Below are positions 13,601 through 30,796 of a DNA stretch of 64,000 nt, one piece after another (positions within the stretch are counted from its first letter, which is position 1; every line of letters begins with the position of its first letter). The position numbers and the translations under genes are program-made. Location of the stretch: contig JAAXNY010000009.1 in assembly GCA_013420905.1 (NCBI GenBank), positions 806,001 to 870,000 on the forward strand, written 5' to 3'. The notes below the pieces were generated by a model that saw only the letters and a program-made list of their open reading frames with translations, had not been told where the DNA came from and ran no database searches. The DNA is from Collybia mongolica (Eukaryota > Basidiomycota > Agaricomycetes > Agaricales > Clitocybaceae).

Positions 13601-13862
13601 ATGGGGTTTGTGGTGCAGGAGTATCAGCGTACGGGGTATGTGTGGGAACAGTATGATGCGGTTAGTGGGGAGGGTAAACGGAGGTGAGTTATGTTGTAGT
13701 GAAAAAGAAAAAACCAGGGCCTGATGCGGTCGTTTTTCCTTTTCACCAGTCATCCGTTCACGGGATGGACGTCGTTGACTGCGATGAGTGAGTTGTAATT
13801 CGTCTTGTTGCTAGTGGACGTGGCTAATCAATCGAGGGACAGTCCTTGCTGAAAAATACTAG
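10601..13862 (+). CDS. mannosyl-oligosaccharide glucosidase (glucosidase I, GH63)
   Basis: ER enzyme that removes the terminal alpha-1,2-glucose from the Glc3Man9GlcNAc2 glycan right after transfer to nascent proteins (yeast Cwh41/Gls1). The N-terminus [18 protein letters not shown] looks like a signal peptide or signal anchor. It is followed by [17 protein letters not shown] and [10 protein letters not shown], the GH63 N-terminal signature. The catalytic barrel shows [37 protein letters not shown] and [18 protein letters not shown]. The last exon is only seven codons (ILAEKY, stop at 13862). About a dozen introns of roughly 50-90 nt give around 800 residues. Base composition changes inside the gene: from about 12,480 on, codons become strongly GC-ended. 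Identity is firm. Confidence 0.93.
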
Positions 13863-14083
13863 GGCACAGCTATGTACAGATCAATGTTTGCAGCTCAGAC
13901 TAATTTATTTTGGATTATCTTCTGTCGGGAAAGCTATCCAAGATATATAGGGTGCGTGTTTAGGTGTCATGACGGTTACGAGTACAAGATGTATTACGAG
14001 CTAAAGGTTTGTTTGTCCAAGGTGAGCATAAAAAAAATAGAGCCTGTCGTAACGAGTTGCCGCTACTGCACCATTGTATACAA

Positions 14084-15260
14084 TTATACTCTATTAGCCG
14101 CACCTTCGGCCATTTGCATTCTTGTTCCGCCTACGGCGCCCGGGCCCAAGACGGTGGCGTCACCAGGAGCACCCACGAACGCCTCGGCCTCGCCCCAGCC
14201 CCAGCCGCCCTCACGGGTGAACGGCAAGTCGGTAGAGGTGAGCTCCTGGGCTGGCTGGTAGGTATAGTAGGGACCGTGGGCCTGTGTGGGGAGGTACGGG
14301 GTGCGATGGAAGAGCGAGGTGCTCCGGGGGAGCAGTAGGTGGTTGAAGCGAAAGTCAAAGACGGAGGCAAAGGTCTGCCGAAAGGCCATGAGCGCGGTGG
14401 AGATTCCGATGATGGCACCCGCGACGACGTCGTACCAGTTGTGGTCTGCAAAGAATGGATGAGCGTGAATATTAGGAGGTGAGGGGACGTACATTCGTCG
14501 ATGGTAAGGGCACCGGCGATGAGGGTAGCGCCGAGGATGGGAGAGAAGAAGAGGATGAGCTTCCAGTAGGCAGGATTGTGGGCACCGGTGACCTTGAGCT
14601 GGGCGTTGAAGTAGAGGGCGAGATAGAAGAGGCCTGCCCAGGCTGCGGTGGAATGGCCCGAGGGCATAGACTCGAGTGCGTCGTTGATCTGTTTGGTGTC
14701 ACCTGTGCAGATGGTGCGGTCGTACATGATGCTGGCGAGGCCGGTGCCGGAGGGGGAGACGGAGGAGTCGAGACGGGGCTGACAGACGGCGTAAAAGTGG
14801 GGGCGGAGACCGCCGATGAGCCATTTTATCCAGACCTGGAACACGGCAGCGGTGATGAGGCTCTTGAGGAGGCCCATGGTTGTGGTGAGAAAGTCATCGG
14901 CGCTGCGACGGCGGGCCTGGAAGAGGGCGAAGAAGAAGAAGGGGGCGAAGAAGGCGATGAGAGCGGCAGCCCAGATGGGAATGATTTCTCTGCGGAGAGG
15001 GTATGCGAATTGAGGGTATACGACCTCGCCGTTTTGGAAGTAGACGGGGAAGGAGCGACTTGGGGCGGGGGCTGGGAGGAGGGAGGGAGGGGTTGGGTTG
15101 GAGAGTCAGGGAGGAACAGGCTGGAAGTGGAGGACTTACGTGCTTCATATATGCCCAGACCGAGTGCGCCCATAAGGGCCATTGTGATGAGATCGAGGCC
15201 ATGAAGGCGAATCCACGCGGCAAACTGGAAAGGGCGGGCAGGGCTGGCAGAGAAATGCAT
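14084..15260 (-). CDS. PAP2-family lipid phosphatase (DPP1/LPP-like)
   Basis: Membrane phosphatase that probably removes phosphate from diacylglycerol pyrophosphate, phosphatidate or related lipids. Introns 14446..14492 and 15072..15139 leave 353 residues with about six hydrophobic segments. The three PAP2 motifs are present in order: KWLIGGLRP, SMPSGHSTAAWAGL and IDEYHNWYDVVAG, the last split by an intron. The first motif matches K-x6-R-P and the second P-S-G-H. In the third, the usual S-R before the H-x3-D is replaced by TID, so the conserved arginine is not obvious. The tail is Gly/Ala/Pro-rich. An in-frame ATG 17 codons upstream (15311) is possible but adds an implausible leader. The gene is convergent with glucosidase I. 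Confidence 0.88.
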
Positions 15261-15522
15261 GGTTATAGAGTAGCAGCAGCTTGAGATTGAGTTTATATGG
15301 GTGGAATGCATGGTTAGGGTGGAGAAATGCCAGCGACGTCATTTGCAAAAATCTATAAATAAATAATTAGTATCTAATCCCGCCCATCGATGGTGTATAT
15401 CCTTGGAATGCCTCGAGGCCACCTCATGTCACCCATTCGACAAGTCCATCATTATAAACCACATCCCTTTGTCACAGCCCCGTCTTGTTTCCCCTCCCCC
15501 CCCCCTAATTTATACTCATATC

Positions 15523-16465
15523 ATGCCCCTCACCGCGCAGCCAATCCCCACAACGACACGCCGCTTCATCGAGTATGTCACCACCACCATCCGTGCCTCC
15601 CCCACAGCGCCCACTCATAAGCACACACGCCCCATCCCCGTAGGCGCAATCGCTGCTGGCGTCGCGGGTGGCGCCATCCTCGCCATCCTCGTCACCGTAG
15701 CCTGGGTGTGCTGGGGCAAGTCCATCAAACGTTCCAACCTCAAACAAATCCAGGAAGCCGTGCGTCTTGCGTCCCTTCCCTCCCTCACCCCTATGTAACA
15801 CACACACACAACAGGAGTCCCTCCGAAAAACACGGCACAACACCCACCACAACGCCGTCATCTCCAAGCCGCGCTCCTATACCTACCGTCCCCTCCACGC
15901 GCCCCCCAGCGCGGCCGAAAAAAAGATCAAGTTCGCCGGCCACGACGAGCCTTGGCATCTTGACGCCCCTTCCAAGTCCATCTTCCCTGGCCGCCATTTC
16001 ACGACCCAGTTCATGCCTGCACACCTCATGCGGCCACCCGCCCCCACAAAGCACAAGCCCCTGCGCTCCGTCAAGGGCTCAGCGCACCTCGCAACCCTGG
16101 CCGCAGAACAGGACGCCCCATCACTGCCTGCGCAGATCCCACCCCGCCCACCACGATCAAAGCATCGTATCCCCCACAAGCCATCTGATATCAGCTCCGT
16201 GTCCATGTACTCCACCGCAAGCGGTGAGGAGCACCAGACCCGCGTGCCCCCAAACCTCATTCTCGCCGCATTGGGCAACTTGGGTGGCGGCGGCGGCGAC
16301 AGGAACTCGGGTGTCTCGTCAAGGTGGAGCCTCATTTCGAGGTGGACGCAGGGTGTGCACGGTGGGGGAGGGTCGAACAGGCAGTCACAAGCGAGCAGCA
16401 GCACCCTGGGCGCGGATGCTGCCTCGGTCGATTCCGCAGGTATCCCTATTGGGGTTGCCTATTGA
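15523..16465 (+). CDS. single-pass membrane protein of unknown function
   Basis: No family is recognised. One intron (15760..15814, donor GTGCGT) gives 295 residues. A Thr/Pro-rich N-terminal stretch of about 38 residues precedes one hydrophobic helix (VGAIAAGVAGGAILAILVTVAW). Then come a basic juxtamembrane stretch (GKSIKRSNLKQ) and a long, polar, probably cytosolic tail rich in Pro, Ser, His and Arg, with a Gly run (GGGGGD). The layout, short outside and long disordered inside, is common in fungal Mid2/SKG6-like surface sensors, but no sequence match proves this. GC content is high and codons are C-ended like those of the neighbouring PAP2 gene. It is divergent from the PAP2 gene with a 262 bp gap. 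Confidence 0.65.
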
Positions 16466-16590
16466 GATAATGGGGGCGGGGGGTGAGCGATAGAATGGAC
16501 AGTATATAGACAGACCGTGTAAAGTATCTTTTTTTTTAAAACTTTCATGATGAACGACCACGGACGTTAAAAAAAGAGGAATGCAGTGTA

Positions 16591-16604
16591 ATATATATAT
16601 ATAT
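16591..16604. repeat. short AT dinucleotide run
   Basis: A 14-base alternating AT tract lies between the convergent stops of the membrane protein gene and MIC19. It is probably within a 3' UTR and may contribute to 3'-end processing. No other significance is visible. Confidence 0.6.
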
Positions 16605-16613
16605 TGGGATTCT

Positions 16614-17332
16614 CTATTGCAGCATTTTGAAGTATTGCTGTAAGGATGATAAGTCGGTGAGCAAATAAAGACAGTGGACAGCGAAAATGATACTTGCACG
16701 CTCTACGTCTGCAACAGACGCTTTGAATTTCTCTACCTCTTGCCAGCAGTCTAACGGTGTAGTCACATTGCTTCTATCGCATGCGTTAGTTGTCAACAAG
16801 CGCCTTGGGGGGGGGAGGAAACGCACTTGTAGCACTCCACGACAGCCTCCCCACTGGCCTTGACCTCAGGGAACGCCTCAAGCTCCCTTCGCGTCTGGTA
16901 CCGGTCCACCTTGCTGCGCACCTCCTCCAGGTCCCCCATCAGCGCAGCGCTGCTTCTCACGCTCCCCACCCCGCCGCCCTCGCCCTCGCCCTCTGCATCC
17001 CCGGCCATCTCCCGCTCCCGGTCAAGGTTCTCCTTCTCCAGCGCCTGCTCGATCTCACGCCGCACGTTCTCCTCCTCCTGCTTGAGGTGCTCCAGCTCGT
17101 TCTGTATACGCGCGCGGATGTGCCCGTCTAGCGTCGACTGCCGCTCCGGCGAGGGCTGCGTGCTCTCGAGCTTGTCAGAGAGCTGGTTCACCACATCCTG
17201 CGAAAACTTGGAATGCGGGGTTAGGTGGGGCGGGGGAGGGGGCGTTTAGACGTCGGGACTTACGGAGATGGGCGTTTCGCTCTGGAACACTTTCTCCTCG
17301 TCGCCCCCTGGACTCGACTGGTTGGCTCCCAT
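16614..17332 (-). CDS. MIC19: MICOS subunit Mic19 (AIM13, DUF1690)
   Basis: Peripheral inner-membrane protein of the mitochondrial MICOS complex, which supports crista junctions. Four exons (introns 16638..16697, 16774..16826, 17207..17263) sum to exactly 549 nt, or 182 residues. The N-terminus MGANQSSPGG fits N-myristoylation after methionine removal, as known for this family. A long charged coiled coil (EHLKQEEENVRREIEQALEK) leads to a C-terminal CHCH-like part with cysteines spaced CX10C (CYKSNVTTPLDC) and the ending DVERQYFKMLQ. The last intron has a GC donor (GCAAGT). Only that choice joins DVER to QYFKMLQ in frame. Identity is well supported. Confidence 0.88.
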
Positions 17333-17449
17333 GCAGAATATTTGCGGTTCAGGCAAAAAGCAACTTTGTGGATAGTTTATTATATATTGTAATTATTTAA
17401 AATATGTGTAACATGATTTTATTTTATTTTTTATTTCACAAATTATAAT

Positions 17450-20328
<2,879 letters not shown>

Positions 20329-20526
20329 CTGAAATGAATATTGACGAAGCCAGCCTTCAAGCTGCTGCAATGGCAAAATTCGAATTATAGTTTTGCAAAA
20401 AGTAAGCTTGACCAGATTATATAATATCCACTTGGCTAACCTAGGTTATCTTGCTTTGAACTCCGCCCTCCACCAAATACTAATTCTGTTACGAATCACA
20501 ACGCAGCGACGAGCAACTGATTCAGT
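20329..20526. promoter_or_regulatory. shared divergent promoter, DHX35 and YJU2
   Basis: This 198 bp region separates the start codons of two splicing-related genes transcribed in opposite directions. No individual element was identified. Head-to-head placement of two spliceosome factors would allow co-regulation, which is an inference. Confidence 0.4.
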
Positions 20527-21572
20527 ATGTCTGAACGAAAAGGTATTTTACTTTTCCACTGAGTGGTAGCACCGTCTAACTCATCCCTAGTTTTGAATAA
20601 GTACTTTCCCCCGGATTTCGATCCGGACCTCATCCCCCGGCGAAAGCAACCTAAGAATTCGCAACAGGTCGTTCGTCTTATGGCCCCATTTTCAATGTAA
20701 GTTTGAACGACGATGTACAATTCATATTCTAACTCAACGGATAGGCGATGTAATACATGTGGTGAATACATTTACAAGGGCAAGAAATTCAACGCTAGGA
20801 AAGAGACGGTTGACGGGGAAGACTATTATGGAATCAAGATATTTAGGTTTTACATCAAGTGGTGCGTCTTAACCCTCTCCTCCTTCACACCTATATCTTA
20901 ATTTTCTTTACCAGCACTCTCTGTTCGGCTGAAATCACATTCAAGACAGATCCAAAGAATACGGATTATGCTGCAGAGCACGGCGCATCACGTAATTTTG
21001 AACCATGGAGAGAAGAGAGAGCCGTAGAGGAAGAAGATCGGCTAGCGAAATTGGAAGAGGAAGAAAATAATCCGATGAAAGTTTTAGAGAACCGGACGGT
21101 TGATTCGAAACGAGAGATGGATATTTTGGACGCGTTACAGGATATACGTGCTCGGAATGCAAGGAATGAGCGTGTAGGTCACTCTGTCGACCTCATTGCT
21201 CGAATAGGGATGGAAGAGGTAGAGGATGCAGAAGACGCGGAGCGAAGACGGCTGGAAGAGGAGGATGAAAAGCTTGTGAGAGAAGTGTTCTCCAAGGTAG
21301 CGATACCGGTGGCTTCGACGTCTGCACCACCACGCGCTTCATCCGACCCGAGCGAAGAAACGCCTGTGGCACCAACACCTACCACTATGACGGTGAAGCG
21401 GAAAGCAGATGACATCGAGCCTTCACTACACAGTCTGCTTCCCGAATCAACGCGCGCTCTAATAGAGAAAAAATCTATCGCAATTCATACAGCCAAGAAA
21501 AAGAAGAACGATGGAAAGAATGCACTTGGTATAAAGCTGGTGAAGCGGAGCAAAGTTACCAAAGTTGTATGA
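20527..21572 (+). CDS. YJU2: splicing factor Yju2/CWC16 (CCDC94)
   Basis: Spliceosome component that promotes the first catalytic step at the branch site. Introns 20543..20590, 20697..20744 and 20862..20914 give 298 residues. The N-terminal block is nearly invariant in the family: [37 protein letters not shown] and [18 protein letters not shown]. The two CxxC pairs that bind zinc are both complete once the third intron uses donor GTGCGT; an alternative donor four bases upstream would destroy one cysteine. The C-terminal half is acidic then lysine-rich ([17 protein letters not shown]). The first coding exon is only 16 nt. Identity is certain. Confidence 0.95.
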
Positions 21573-21660
21573 CCATTCATGCTTATTATCATGTGTTTGC
21601 TTCTGTCATGTTGTACATACTTCTACTTACTACCATCTGTACACTAATTACCTTCCCATA

Positions 21661-22493
21661 ATGGATTCTTCTCGCGAGGACTTGCCTCGAGTGTCCGTTG
21701 GGACCGTGCAGGATTGGCAACGACTGGAAAGCAACTACAAACGCGCGACTCTGTCCCACCTCGAGGAACAGATTCTCGCAAAGGGCTTTATCAGTGAAAG
21801 AGACGCGCTTCTCGCGCACATAAATCAAGTGAGCCCTCCATCATTCATATCTACTCTTCTCATGCGTTATCGTCCCAGTTTATCGATCAGACCCTCAAAG
21901 CTGCCAGGCCCAATCTCCGCATCAACGGGCAGAATTATGAATCTCTTGACCATGACGGCCAAAGTCAATTCACCTAACCCTCAAACATATCTATATGTTA
22001 ATCCATGAATTCAGACGTGGAATCCTTTGATGAGGCTCTTGATAGACGAATTTGGTCACTTGCAGATACTCGACTGCAGTGGCAGAAACGGATTGCAGAC
22101 ACACGCCGTAAAATTCCAATGGATATTGAGAATACATTCACGGAACTCTTCGAACAACAGCAAGCAGCTGATGCAGAGTCATTAGCAAGACTCATTGCAG
22201 AGTCCATGGAAGAGGAAAATGATGAATCATCTGGTGACGGTGAGATTATTTGATAACTCACAAAAGCACGGGTTCACATTGGTTTTCAGAACCTTTACCA
22301 AGCTATCCGCGGATAGAAGAGGGATTTATGAAAACTTTGTCTCTGGGAGACGAACTGGATCAGGTTCGCGAGTGTACAGCTAGCATTTCTTCCGTCGAAG
22401 TTGCTCAGTACTATATAGACCATTCCCAGCCAACTAGAGCGCGCGGAGAGGGTAAGAACCGCCGCCGCAGAAGTGAAAGCCCTAAAACCCTGA
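21661..22493 (+). CDS. kinetochore protein Mis14/Nsl1-like
   Basis: Probable subunit of the MIS12/MIND kinetochore complex, linking centromeric chromatin to the NDC80 complex. Introns 21829..21878, 21964..22014, 22240..22289 and 22364..22418 sum to an exact 208-residue frame. Family-like features are VGTVQDWQRLESNYKRATL near the N-terminus, FIDQTLKAARPNLRINGQNY, a helical WSLADTRLQWQKRIADTRRK, and the ending LERAERVRTAAAEVKALKP. The gene follows YJU2 in tandem by 88 bp. Mis14 proteins diverge fast, so this rests on pattern rather than strong identity; another coiled-coil kinetochore subunit is the main alternative. Confidence 0.6.
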
Positions 22494-22672
22494 TGGGTGA
22501 TTGCTGTATGGAATCATTTGTGCATTCTCATGACCATCTATTCCGGACTATGTATCATTTTTGTGTAAGTAGTATTGAACGGACGTCATCTCCCTTTGGC
22601 TGTGGGTGCTGCGCTTTGCGATACATATTGTCCTCACTTTTCAGGCAAAAGAAAATGGGTCGAATTCGGAGT

Positions 22673-23547
22673 TTACGATCCTCTATAACCGCCCCCCCCA
22701 CCACGACCACCCCGTGCACCCCATCCACCACCTCCACCCCCTCGTACAACTCCACGGCCGCCACCTCCCCCCCCTCCCCCAAAGCCACCTCTGGGCCCTC
22801 CCCGTCCCCGATCCCCACCGAAACCTCCTCGTGTTCCTCCACGGCCGCCTCGCTGAAACCCACCTCTTCCACCAGCCATCCCACGCCCCCGTCCTCCCGG
22901 CGCCCCCCGTCCGCCACGTCCTCGTTCTAAAACTTTTATGTAAGTAAAGTGAGATAACGGCTCGCTTGAATTGCCTAACTTGTAACACCTGACGGGAAGA
23001 TTTTAGCGTGAATGGTCCTGGTATAACTGAACAGACCATTGAGCTCACCTCCCGCTACTTTTGGTTTCGGTAGGAATCGTTCAATTGGTAGGAGTTTGTC
23101 CCCACCAATATAAACCTTATCCCCTTTTTTGAAACTACTGGCAATCATGCCATCGCCCATCTTCACTGAGAAAAAAACCTCGTTTATGGGGCCCAGTATT
23201 TCGTCGACCTTGCCGATCACAGATTTGTTTTGTAGGTAGATGGGGGCGTTGAAGTACGGCACTTTATCTATCATGAGTGAGGAACACAACATTTCGTCCT
23301 CAACCGCATGTACGAAAGATCCCATCTCTATGATACAGCTGTGAATGAACGACCTAGATATATACGGTTAAGTTATGGCCAAAGGACGCACCCAGTACTT
23401 GGTCTGGTGGACCCATATCCCGTTGTTGAAACCCACCTCTGCCTCCACCACGTCCTATAACGATCCTCAAAGACTGCATCTGAAAACTTGTAAGGAGAGT
23501 AACATACCACCACCACGACCAAATCCTCTTGATCCTCCGCGATTCAT
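22673..23547 (-). CDS. GAR1: H/ACA snoRNP protein Gar1
   Basis: Core protein of H/ACA small nucleolar ribonucleoproteins, which pseudouridylate rRNA and snRNA. Introns 22933..23048, 23328..23391 and 23455..23507 give 213 residues. An N-terminal RGG-rich part is followed by the conserved core: [46 protein letters not shown] and [20 protein letters not shown]. The C-terminal glycine-arginine-rich domain runs about 85 residues and ends GGGGGYRGS. On the plus strand that domain appears as a C-rich tract (22680-22920), which produces long spurious proline-rich frames. It is divergent from PEX6 by 211 bp. Identity is certain. Confidence 0.95.
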
Positions 23548-23758
23548 TTTAAGTATTTGTGGCGTAGCGAGCCGATGGGATAAGAATCGTTTTTTTTGAA
23601 GAGCCAAGTTTGTTGCTGTTTTTGGTTTGTCGTATGAATCTCACAAACACCTTCGCATTCCGGAACGAGCAAAATATGAGCCGCTCTTGGCTCTTTAGTT
23701 TTATTCTTTTCCATCGTCTTTCACGACATCTGCGCGGTTCACTCATTCTTGAAATTCA

Positions 23759-27765
<4,007 letters not shown>

Positions 27766-28045
27766 TTTACTCCATAGAGACGTCTAGTACACCATAGAAA
27801 TTATCAAGTTGTAACGAAATAATATTAAACCAGAGGGCCAACCTTCTTTGAAATCTGGTTGTTTGACTCAGACCCGAACTCAGATCAGACTAGCTGTAGG
27901 TTGATAGTGGTTTACGGTAGAGCCATAAACGGAGCATCTTCCTACCATCTTCTTGATTCGAGAAAGTCCCATTCAGGCTGGGACTCCTTTGTCATGTCTG
28001 TTGAGAGGTCACCTATTTTACCGACTACAACGCGAACCGAACGCA

Positions 28046-28180
28046 TTAGTCTTCATCGTCATATACTGGTACTGGACCCAACCCGGCGAACGTATATTCC
28101 CCAATGGTCGGACACTTGCCCTCGGCTAGAAGATATCGAAGTCCATCGGATTCTATAAAATTTAGTGCGCTCGGGTCGGT
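28046..28180 (-). other. orphan protein-like C-terminal reading frame
   Basis: After a plausible acceptor (CGTCAG) at about 28181, 44 codons read TDPSALNFIESDGLRYLLAE and then GKCPTIGEYTFAGLGPVPVY with an acidic end (DDED) and a stop at 28046. The composition looks like a genuine protein C-terminus. No in-frame ATG or donor exon is visible in the about 190 bases up to the PhoD-like gene stop. It may be a relic of a lost gene, an unrecognised exon, or chance. The rest of the 27,766-28,376 interval holds nothing recognisable. Confidence 0.25.
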
Positions 28181-28376
28181 CTGACGAAATAAGAAAGAAT
28201 TGAATGTTTGTGTCTACAGATAGATCAAAAAGTGGTGACTGTCGACGTCTCTAGCTGTGTTGTTATATGATCCCGAAAAATAGTCTCGCGATAAATTGTA
28301 GGAGTAAAGGAGAAATGTTTACAAACAAAATAAATATCTATGTCATGAGTACGTCGTACAAGAACAAAAAAACAGC

Positions 28377-30716
28377 TCAAAACCAGCCAGACGGATTAAT
28401 ACCAAACTTTTCCAAGATATCCTTAATTCCGCTTGGAACAAAAGCCCCCAATGCCGTGGAAGGTTGGGCTTTTGCGGGTTTTCCCACCAACTCATAGCTG
28501 CGTAGCTGGTTAAACAAATATCTCACCTTGTGAAATTTGTTAGAACTTACTGGTACCCAGGTTTACCATCTATCATAACTTCTAATCGCAAGGAAGGTTT
28601 CTCCACATTTCTTGTGTCTATTTCAAAAGTTGACCTAATGTCCTCGCTCAATTAGCCGACAGCTCAGGAGCTAGGACAACGGCTTGCCATTTGTAGTTTC
28701 CAGTAGGAATATATCTCAAAACCTTTTCCGTTGGAACGTCTTGTGTATATGTGACAAACTCAGGCCCAGTTTCAGTAAGATTGAGTCTCGTGTGATTGCG
28801 CTGGACGGTGGTCTCGCTACGCATACGCAAAGTACGGAAGAACGGGATGTAGAACATGCTCATGGGGCTGGTGGAGAATTCATGGACTGTGTGTAGGTCG
28901 GTGTTGACGCTGCTGAATTCTATGCCAGCGAACTCGTGGCGGTCACCAGAAAGGATAACGACATTGGGGACAGAATGAAACGCCTCCAAGAGCGTTGCTT
29001 TCTCCTCAGGGAATCCTGCCCAAGAGTCAACCTGGGCATCGTGTCCCCAAAGGGAGGTGAATGGCACTGAAGTGGCAATAAATTTGAAGGTGGACGTTCC
29101 ATTTACCCGTGTCAGCCACCTGAGGAGTGCATACAATTGTTCATCGCCGAGCATCGAGCGCGTCGTGCCGGTCCCCTCATCGGAGCGATACCGGCGCGTG
29201 TCCATCACGAAAAATGCCGTGTCGCTGTAGTTAAAATCGAAGTAGTAGTTCCCTGTTGTTAAAAAATCGTAATTGGCGTTCGCGTTGTAAATTGTGAACG
29301 CGTCTACTGCATTTGGGAAGGGAGGGGTGGAGTCATTACCATTTGCTCCAAAATTATTGATGAACTGCAAGGCTGTCATGAGGAAGGCTTCCATAACGCT
29401 AACTGTCTAACACACACCTCATGATCATCGTAGGCATGAATTACAGCTAAGGTTTGATCAATATTCTTCTTGATGACAGTAACAATCAAAACTTACGCAA
29501 ATGCTCGTAAATTTTTCGGTAGCTGGGACTTTGATAATTACGTCTATAGAGCCTGCGGTAGGCTTCTTTGTCGTCTCCGATATATAATGGTACATCTGCA
29601 TAGATAAAGTCACCCAAGAATAAAAGGAACTCGGCGGGGGGGGTAGTGGAATTTTGGCTGGGTGAAGCATTTGTTGACGTGCCGCTTAAACTTGGGACGG
29701 GGGTTTCCGATGGGCTGTGTGTGACCTCTGGGTGTCGGGCAGTCATTTGTGGAAACAGATAGTCGGCGAGCAAATCGAAACCTTTAATTCTGTTTCGGTA
29801 TAAAGGTCCCGAATATGGATGATTGGGTGTTACACATGACGAGACTACAAATCTGAAGTGGTTTCCTGTTGGTAGGCGTGGATCGGGAAAAGTGCGGAAA
29901 CGGAGGGGAGTACCAGGAAAAGCAATCTGAGTCCGATTAAGTGTCGCGAATGCATCTAGGGAATATAAGTGGAAGAAGACTAGTCTGAGAAGAAAACTAG
30001 CGCACATTCGTATGTCGTATTAGGCCAGAGCGCTCCTAATGATACTGTATTTACCCAGTCATATTCACCTTGGAAGGTCATGAGGGGCCCATCTTTCCAA
30101 GCAGACGGTTCTGGAAGCGACTTTAGTTCCCTGAATATGACGCGCAGAGTCTCAGAGTCGGTGGTATTGTATTTCGGATACCGGGCGGCGATCTTGATAC
30201 TACCTGGGTATACAGCGCCGACTCGGGTAAAGGTGACGTCGGACGCGGTATCGAAGAACGGTGTGAAGGCAAAATCTGCGGCTGCACCAAGGAGGAGAGC
30301 GTTGAGGAAGATATTTGCAAGTTGAATCCAGCGTGATCTAGATGGTAGAGAGAATAGAAGAGTTTGCACTGGGTCGTCATTAGAGACTTCCTAGACTGCA
30401 GGTCAGACAGACATCCTGGGTGGGAAAATGCAACTTACTTGAATTGTCGGTTCCTTCTTATCGTCCTCAGAGAATCCAGCCTTGGGATAAGGTTGGCTGG
30501 AAGGAGAGAAGAGCCATAATGAAAGCAGGTATAAAATGTACAGAGTGGGTAGCACTGGTCGGGCAAGTCGCGTTGGGATCTATGGTTGGAGTTGTATTAA
30601 ATAACCCAGTTGTTTCTGGACGAAAATGAACGACTGACCACTCTAAGAAAGATATAAGAACATATACGGAAGAGCGACGAGAATATAGCAGGCAAATAAT
30701 GGTAAAAAGCAGGCAT
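28377..30716 (-). CDS. PhoD-like metallophosphatase, membrane-anchored
   Basis: Metal-dependent phosphatase of the PhoD/alkaline phosphatase D-like family, probably facing the secretory lumen or cell exterior. The start is ATG at 30716 (MPAFYHYLPAIFSSLF). Intron 1 is 30580..30641. The N-terminal part has several hydrophobic segments (PVLPTLYILYLLSLWLF, WIQLANIFLNALLLGAA). Phosphatase motifs include FLLFLGDFIYADVPLY, AYDDHEF, FFVMDTRRYRS and ILSGDRHEF. The C-terminus needs a GC-donor intron (28635..28687), which joins NYKW to STFEIDTRNVEKPSLRLEV, then intron 28498..28550. The protein ends ILEKFGINPSGWF. Without the GC donor the frame would stop at 28648. About 650 residues. Confidence 0.85.
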
Positions 30717-30796
30717 TGGGGAGTGGTCGTAGTTGTGAGAATGGTAAACACGCGGACCGACGTCACACAAGTCGCACTCGACCCTGTACGATCACC
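30717..30796. promoter_or_regulatory. 80 bp divergent promoter, PhoD-like and nitrilase genes
   Basis: Only 80 bases separate the two opposite start codons. Both promoters and both 5' leaders must overlap here or extend into the neighbouring coding exons. No TATA box is evident. Confidence 0.5.

Noticed and set aside
14479..15204. 241-codon Gly/Glu-rich frame on plus
   Set aside because: It lies exactly antisense to the PAP2 phosphatase exon, where GC-rich codons leave the opposite strand open.
15708..16493. 261-codon Pro/Ser/Arg-rich frame on plus
   Set aside because: It is an alternate frame of the single-pass membrane protein. The frame with the helix and an exact splice closure is preferred.
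22250..22930. Long Pro/Ser/Thr-rich plus-strand frame
   Set aside because: Its 3' half is the complement of the GAR1 glycine-arginine domain and its 5' half overlaps the MIS14-like exons.
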